Of a stretch of 7,984 nucleotides of DNA, positions 5,127 through 7,984 are shown piece by piece. The first letter of the stretch is position 1, and every line of letters begins with the position of its first letter. The stretch is from contig JBGPPD010000139.1 in NCBI GenBank assembly GCA_041488375.1, positions 1 through 7,984 on the forward strand. Reading direction: 5' to 3'. Below the pieces are notes generated by a model, which worked only from the letters and a program-made list of their open reading frames with translations, made no database searches and was not told the DNA's origin. Origin of the DNA: JAABQT01 sp041488375 (GTDB lineage: Bacteria > Pseudomonadota > Gammaproteobacteria > Burkholderiales > SG8-39). The position numbers and the translations under genes were made by a program.

Positions 5127-6077
5127 CTTCATGTACTGCTGATTGAGCCATTTCAGCTTCTCGACGTCGAACCTGGCGGGGGAGCGGCTCACATGGCGCA
5201 GGTCGAACCACTCGACCAGCTGCGCCATGGAGAACATCTCCGCATCGCCATGCGACCAGCCCAGGCGCGCGAGGTAGTTCACCAGCGCCTCCGGCAGGAA
5301 GCCCTCGTCGCGGTACTGCGTGACGCTCACCGCGCCGTGGCGCTTCGAGAGCCGCTCGCCGTCCGCGCCCAGGATCATCGGCACGTGCGCGAACTCGGGG
5401 AGCTTGTCGCCCAGCGCGCGAAAGATGTGGATCTGCCGCGGCGTGTTGTTGACGTGGTCGTCGCCGCGGATGACCTGCGTGATGTCCATGTCCAGGTCGT
5501 CCACCACCACGCCGAAGTTGTAGGTGGGCACGCCGTCGGCGCGCAGCAGCACCAGGTCGTCGAGCTCCGCATTGGGAAATTCGATCACGCCCTTCACCAG
5601 GTCGTGCCAGCCGACCGAGCCCTCCTCGGGCGTGCGAAAGCGGATCACCGGCGGCCGGCCTGCGGGCGGCACCAGGCCCGCCGCCTTCGCGCGCTCCGGA
5701 CGCCAGCGCCCGTCGTAGCGCGGCTTCTCGCCGCGCGCGCGCTGCGCCTCGCGCATCGCGTCGAGTTCTTCCTTGCTCGCCCAGCAGCGGTAGGCGTGGC
5801 CGGCGGCGATGAGTTTTTCGGCGGCTTCCTGGTAGCGCGCCAGGCGCTGCATCTGGAAGAAAGGCCCCTCGTCCCAGTCGATGCCGAGCCACTTCATGCT
5901 GTCCAGGATCGCGTCGACCGAGACTTGCGTCGAGCGTTCCAGGTCGGTGTCCTCGATGCGCAGGACGAACTTGCCGCCGTGGCGGCGCGCATAGGCCCAG
6001 GAAAAGAGCGCGGTGCGCGCGCCGCCGATGTGGAGGAACCCGGTGGGGCTGGGAGCGAAGCGCGTGCGCACAGTCAT
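4671..6077 (-). CDS. gltX: Glutamyl-tRNA synthetase
   Basis: 468 residues, against 471 in E. coli. It attaches glutamate to tRNA-Glu in the cytoplasm. Class I signatures are complete: FAPSPTGFLHIGGARTAL with the HIGH-type HIGG at 16-19, RIEDTD at 40-45, VIRGDDHVNNTPRQ at 202-214 and the KMSKS-type LSKRHGA at 243-249. The E. coli-type zinc site is missing: Cys98 is kept, but positions 100, 125 and 127 are Ala, Trp and Pro. The catalytic part (residues 1 to ~318) is encoded in ~67% G+C DNA, while the anticodon-binding part (319-468) is ~50% G+C and uses codons such as TTA, CTA, ATA, AGA and AGG. The reading frame stays open, so the gene should be functional. The start at 6077 fits family alignments; the open frame continues far upstream but is antisense to the monooxygenase. 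Its promoter must lie inside that gene. Confidence 0.97.
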   Translation of the reverse strand: MTVRTRFAPSPTGFLHIGGARTALFSWAYARRHGGKFVLRIEDTDLERSTQVSVDAILDSMKWLGIDWDEGPFFQMQRLARYQEAAEKLIAAGHAYRCWASKEELDAMREAQRARGEKPRYDGRWRPERAKAAGLVPPAGRPPVIRFRTPEEGSVGWHDLVKGVIEFPNAELDDLVLLRADGVPTYNFGVVVDDLDMDITQVIRGDDHVNNTPRQIHIFRALGDKLPEFAHVPMILGADGERLSKRHGAVSVTQYRDEGFLPEALVNYLARLGWSHGDAEMFSMAQLVEWFDLRHVSRSPARFDVEKLKWLNQQYMKQAKPDTLTALAKKFEPRLIESTKEGPALEPLIEFYALRTHTVTQTSSAAFTFLAEMEPSLEQLNELLTPAVRIALHDLSKRLATLQAWDKHSIGEAVKGILNDHKLKMPQVANALRMIVWGELRQISIDDGLALRGKAYVLDRIAKYLGDN

Positions 6078-6095
6078 GGGTGTTAGGATTTTCCC

Positions 6096-7871
6096 ATGTC
6101 CGCGACATTCCAGCCCGACCGCATGCCGGGCTACGTGTTGCCCAAGTACCAGTACCGCAAGCCGCCGGAGCTCGATGGGGGCGATGCGCCGCTCTATCCG
6201 GTCGCCATCGTCGGCGCTGGGCTCGCCGGTCTCACCGCCGCGCTCGAGCTCGGCAGCCGGGGCGTGCGCTGCGTGCTGCTGGACGAGGACGACACGGTGG
6301 GCGCGCAGGGGCTGTCCTCGCGCGGCATCTGCCACGCCCAGCGCACACTGGAGATATTCGACCGCTTCGGCGTCGCCGAACGCATCCGCGCCAAGGGCGT
6401 CACCTGGAACGAGGGCGACGTGTTTTTGCGCGACGAGCGCATTTTCCGCTTCAACCTGCAGCCCGGGCAGGACCAGAAGTTCCCCGCCTTCGTCAACCTG
6501 CAGCAGTTCTACGTGGAGCAGTACCTGGTGGAGGCGGTGCAGCGCATGGACGCGGTATCGCTGCGCTGGAAGAACCGCGTCGCCGCCGTCAAGCAGCTGG
6601 CGGACCACGTTTCGCTCGAAGTGGCGACCCCTGACGGGAAGTACACGCTGCGCGCGCAGTACGTGGTGGCGGCCGACGGCGCGCACAGCGTGCTGCGCGA
6701 GCAGCTCGGCGCGAAGGACGCCGAGTCCTCCCTGTTCGACAACCACTGGTGCATCGCCGACGTGAGGATGCCGGGCTCCTCCGGCGCGGTAAGGAAGGCC
6801 TTCCTCGACGCACCGCAGAATGACGGCGGCGCAATTTGGTACCACCAGATGGCCGACGGCATCTGGCGCACCGATTGGCTGATCAGCCACTACGACGATC
6901 CGGAAGCAGAGGCGCGGCCCGAGCGCGCCAGGGCGCGGCTGAAAAAGCTGCTCGGGCCGGATACGCCGTTCGAGCTGGTGTGGGTCGGCCCCTGGCGCTT
7001 CCGGCGGCGCGTGCTGGAGAAGATGACGCACGGGCGCGTGTTCTTCATGGGCGACGCCGCCGCGCAGCACTCCCCCTTCGGCGCGCGCGGCGGCAACCGC
7101 GCCGTGCAGGACGCCAACAACCTCGGCTGGAAGCTCGCGCTGGTGGTTTCGGGCAAGGCGCCTGCCGCGCTGCTCGAAACCTATGAGCTGGAGCGGCATT
7201 TCGCGGCGCGCGAGAACGTCGAGATCGCCTCGCGCAGCGCGATGTTCATCGCGCCGGAAACCGAGGGCCAGCGGCTGGTGCGCGGGGCGTTCCTCGAGCT
7301 CGCGCGCCAGCACGAGTGGGCGCGGCCGATGGTCAACGTCGGACGGCTGTCGGTGGCGAGCGTGTACGCCTTCAGCCCCGTGAACTCGGAGCGCGGCGCC
7401 TTTGCTGCGCCGCTGGCGCAGCCGGGCGCCGCCGCACCGGACGGGCGCTGCGGATCGGGCCATTTCGTCGAGCAGTTGCAGGGAGGGTTCAGCGTGGCCT
7501 ATTTCGGCGGCGAAGGCCCGCCCGTCGCCGGCGCTCAGGTGCTGCAGCTGGGGCCCGAGAGCCACGAGGCGCTGTTCGCGCGCTACGGCGTGGAGGACCA
7601 GGCCACTTACGTCTTCCGGCCCGACGCGCATGTGCTCGCCCGCTGCACCGGGATCGATGCCGCTTTCGCGGAGTCCGCGATCCACCGAGTGCTCGGCTAC
7701 CGCGCTGCGCGGACGGTACCGGAGATGCATTCGGCGCAGCCTGCCGCCGACCGCCTGTTCGACCGGTTGAGCGTGCAGCTGGATGCCATGGCGCCTAGGG
7801 ATCGCACCAGTGCGCTGGCCGAAGTGGTCGCTGCAATAGAGCGGCAATCCGGCCTGGAAATCGGGGTCTGA
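6096..7871 (+). CDS. FAD-dependent aromatic-ring monooxygenase (PheA/TfdB/MhpA-type)
   Basis: 591 residues. It has an N-terminal extension of about 34 residues with Tyr- and Pro-rich YQYRKPPELDGG, then the FAD Rossmann motif VAIVGAGLAGLTAALEL (GxGxxG at 40-45). Further on are RTLEIFDRFGV (83-93), the DG motif VVAADGAHSVLRE (DG at 194-195) and the GD motif RVFFMGDAAAQHSPFGARGG (GD at 319-320). A C-terminal part of about 150 residues matches the thioredoxin-like tail of this family. The nearest named group by motif style is the 3-(3-hydroxyphenyl)propionate hydroxylase-like proteins, which use NAD(P)H and O2 to hydroxylate phenolic rings; the actual substrate is unknown. AGGA sits 7 nt before the ATG. 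Only 18 bp separate it from the divergent gltX. No ring-cleavage or regulator gene is beside it. The last four codons and the stop lie inside a perfect palindrome. Confidence 0.92.
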   Translation: MSATFQPDRMPGYVLPKYQYRKPPELDGGDAPLYPVAIVGAGLAGLTAALELGSRGVRCVLLDEDDTVGAQGLSSRGICHAQRTLEIFDRFGVAERIRAKGVTWNEGDVFLRDERIFRFNLQPGQDQKFPAFVNLQQFYVEQYLVEAVQRMDAVSLRWKNRVAAVKQLADHVSLEVATPDGKYTLRAQYVVAADGAHSVLREQLGAKDAESSLFDNHWCIADVRMPGSSGAVRKAFLDAPQNDGGAIWYHQMADGIWRTDWLISHYDDPEAEARPERARARLKKLLGPDTPFELVWVGPWRFRRRVLEKMTHGRVFFMGDAAAQHSPFGARGGNRAVQDANNLGWKLALVVSGKAPAALLETYELERHFAARENVEIASRSAMFIAPETEGQRLVRGAFLELARQHEWARPMVNVGRLSVASVYAFSPVNSERGAFAAPLAQPGAAAPDGRCGSGHFVEQLQGGFSVAYFGGEGPPVAGAQVLQLGPESHEALFARYGVEDQATYVFRPDAHVLARCTGIDAAFAESAIHRVLGYRAARTVPEMHSAQPAADRLFDRLSVQLDAMAPRDRTSALAEVVAAIERQSGLEIGV

Positions 7872-7880
7872 CCCCGATTT
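7858..7880. repeat. Perfect palindrome with 11-bp arms over the monooxygenase stop codon
   Basis: AAATCGGGGTC, one central T, then GACCCCGATTT. The stop codon TGA starts at the central base, so the element supplies the last codons (E-I-G-V-stop). As RNA it would form a strong 10-bp stem with a 3-nt loop. No clear T-run follows on the plus strand, so it is a weak candidate terminator. The GGGGTC...GACCCC core recalls REP-like palindromes of some Betaproteobacteria, which is from memory and untested here. Confidence 0.65.
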
Positions 7881-7884
7881 GGAT

Positions 7885-7890
7885 TAGAAT
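7885..7890 (+). promoter_or_regulatory. Possible -10 box of tRNA-Val
   Basis: TAGAAT lies 16 nt before the tRNA-Val 5' end and is followed by G/C-rich CCGCCCC, like the discriminator of stable-RNA promoters. No -35 box with normal spacing is visible, because the palindrome occupies that position. The call rests on the -10 alone. Confidence 0.4.
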
Positions 7891-7906
7891 CCGCCCCTCT
7901 CCGGCA

Positions 7907-7981
7907 GGGTCGTTAGCTCAGCGGTAGAGCACTGCTCTCACACAGCAGGGGCCACTGGTTCGATCCCAGTACGACCCACCA
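7907..7981 (+). tRNA. tRNA-Val(CAC)
   Basis: A complete 75-nt cloverleaf with encoded CCA. Acceptor GGGTCGT pairs with ACGACCC, the D stem is GCTC/GAGC, the anticodon stem CTGCT/AGCAG carries loop CTCACAC (anticodon CAC), and the T arm is ACTGG-TTCGATC-CCAGT. It ends 3 nt before the window edge, so any further tRNA in the same transcript cannot be seen. Confidence 0.96.
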
Positions 7982-7984
7982 ATA

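Noticed and set aside
4671..7847. A 1058-codon open frame on the minus strand running through gltX and antisense to the monooxygenase
   Set aside because: Only 4671-6077 matches glutamyl-tRNA synthetase. The upstream half is the antisense shadow of a well-supported flavoprotein gene in high-GC DNA, with no recognisable domain.

Overview
The window looks like a chromosomal segment of a high-GC Betaproteobacterium, probably Burkholderiales or a relative. The coding regions are about 65-75% G+C with strong G/C third positions. The glutamyl-tRNA synthetase, DUF3617 and FAD-monooxygenase sequences are of the beta-proteobacterial type, and tRNA-Ala(GGC) and tRNA-Glu(UUC) sit beside gltX. The genus cannot be decided from the sequence alone.

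Layout. (1) 1-902, minus strand: the N-terminal 300 residues of a two-partner-secretion (filamentous haemagglutinin-type) exoprotein, running off the left edge. (2) 1093-3005, plus strand: a tight two-gene unit, an alpha/beta hydrolase followed after 2 nt by an FMN-dependent alpha-hydroxy-acid oxidase. (3) 3019-4054: a foreign islet of about 1 kb and about 50% G+C. It is bounded by a 17-bp direct repeat of the tRNA-Glu 3' end and holds one integron gene cassette (3097-3782): a predicted lipoprotein gene plus a 62-bp attC site. (4) 4038-6077, minus strand: in transcription order gltX, a secreted DUF3617 protein, tRNA-Ala(GGC) and tRNA-Glu(UUC). The last ~150 codons of gltX are about 50% G+C while the rest is about 67%, so gltX looks mosaic. 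(5) 6096-7871, plus strand, only 18 bp from gltX and divergent: a flavoprotein aromatic monooxygenase of the PheA/TfdB/MhpA type. (6) 7858-7981: a perfect 11-bp-arm palindrome centred on the monooxygenase stop codon, then tRNA-Val(CAC).

How the parts fit together. gltX charges the tRNA-Glu encoded in the same cluster, and DUF3617 starts 5 nt after gltX. The hydrolase-oxidase pair could act in sequence (ester or lactone to 2-hydroxy acid to 2-oxo acid), but the substrates are unknown. The most notable content is the integron cassette. It has no integron integrase in the window and lies between a tRNA-Glu gene and a copy of that tRNA's 3' end. This suggests a decayed integrated element that carried or captured a cassette.

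Stretches without genes. 903-1092 (190 bp) separates the divergent exoprotein and hydrolase genes; it has no convincing sigma70 promoter, only a repeated heptamer. 3768-4037 (270 bp) holds an attI-like cassette junction and a hairpin, but no credible ORF and no recognisable integrase remnant. No CRISPR array, rRNA or insertion sequence was seen.
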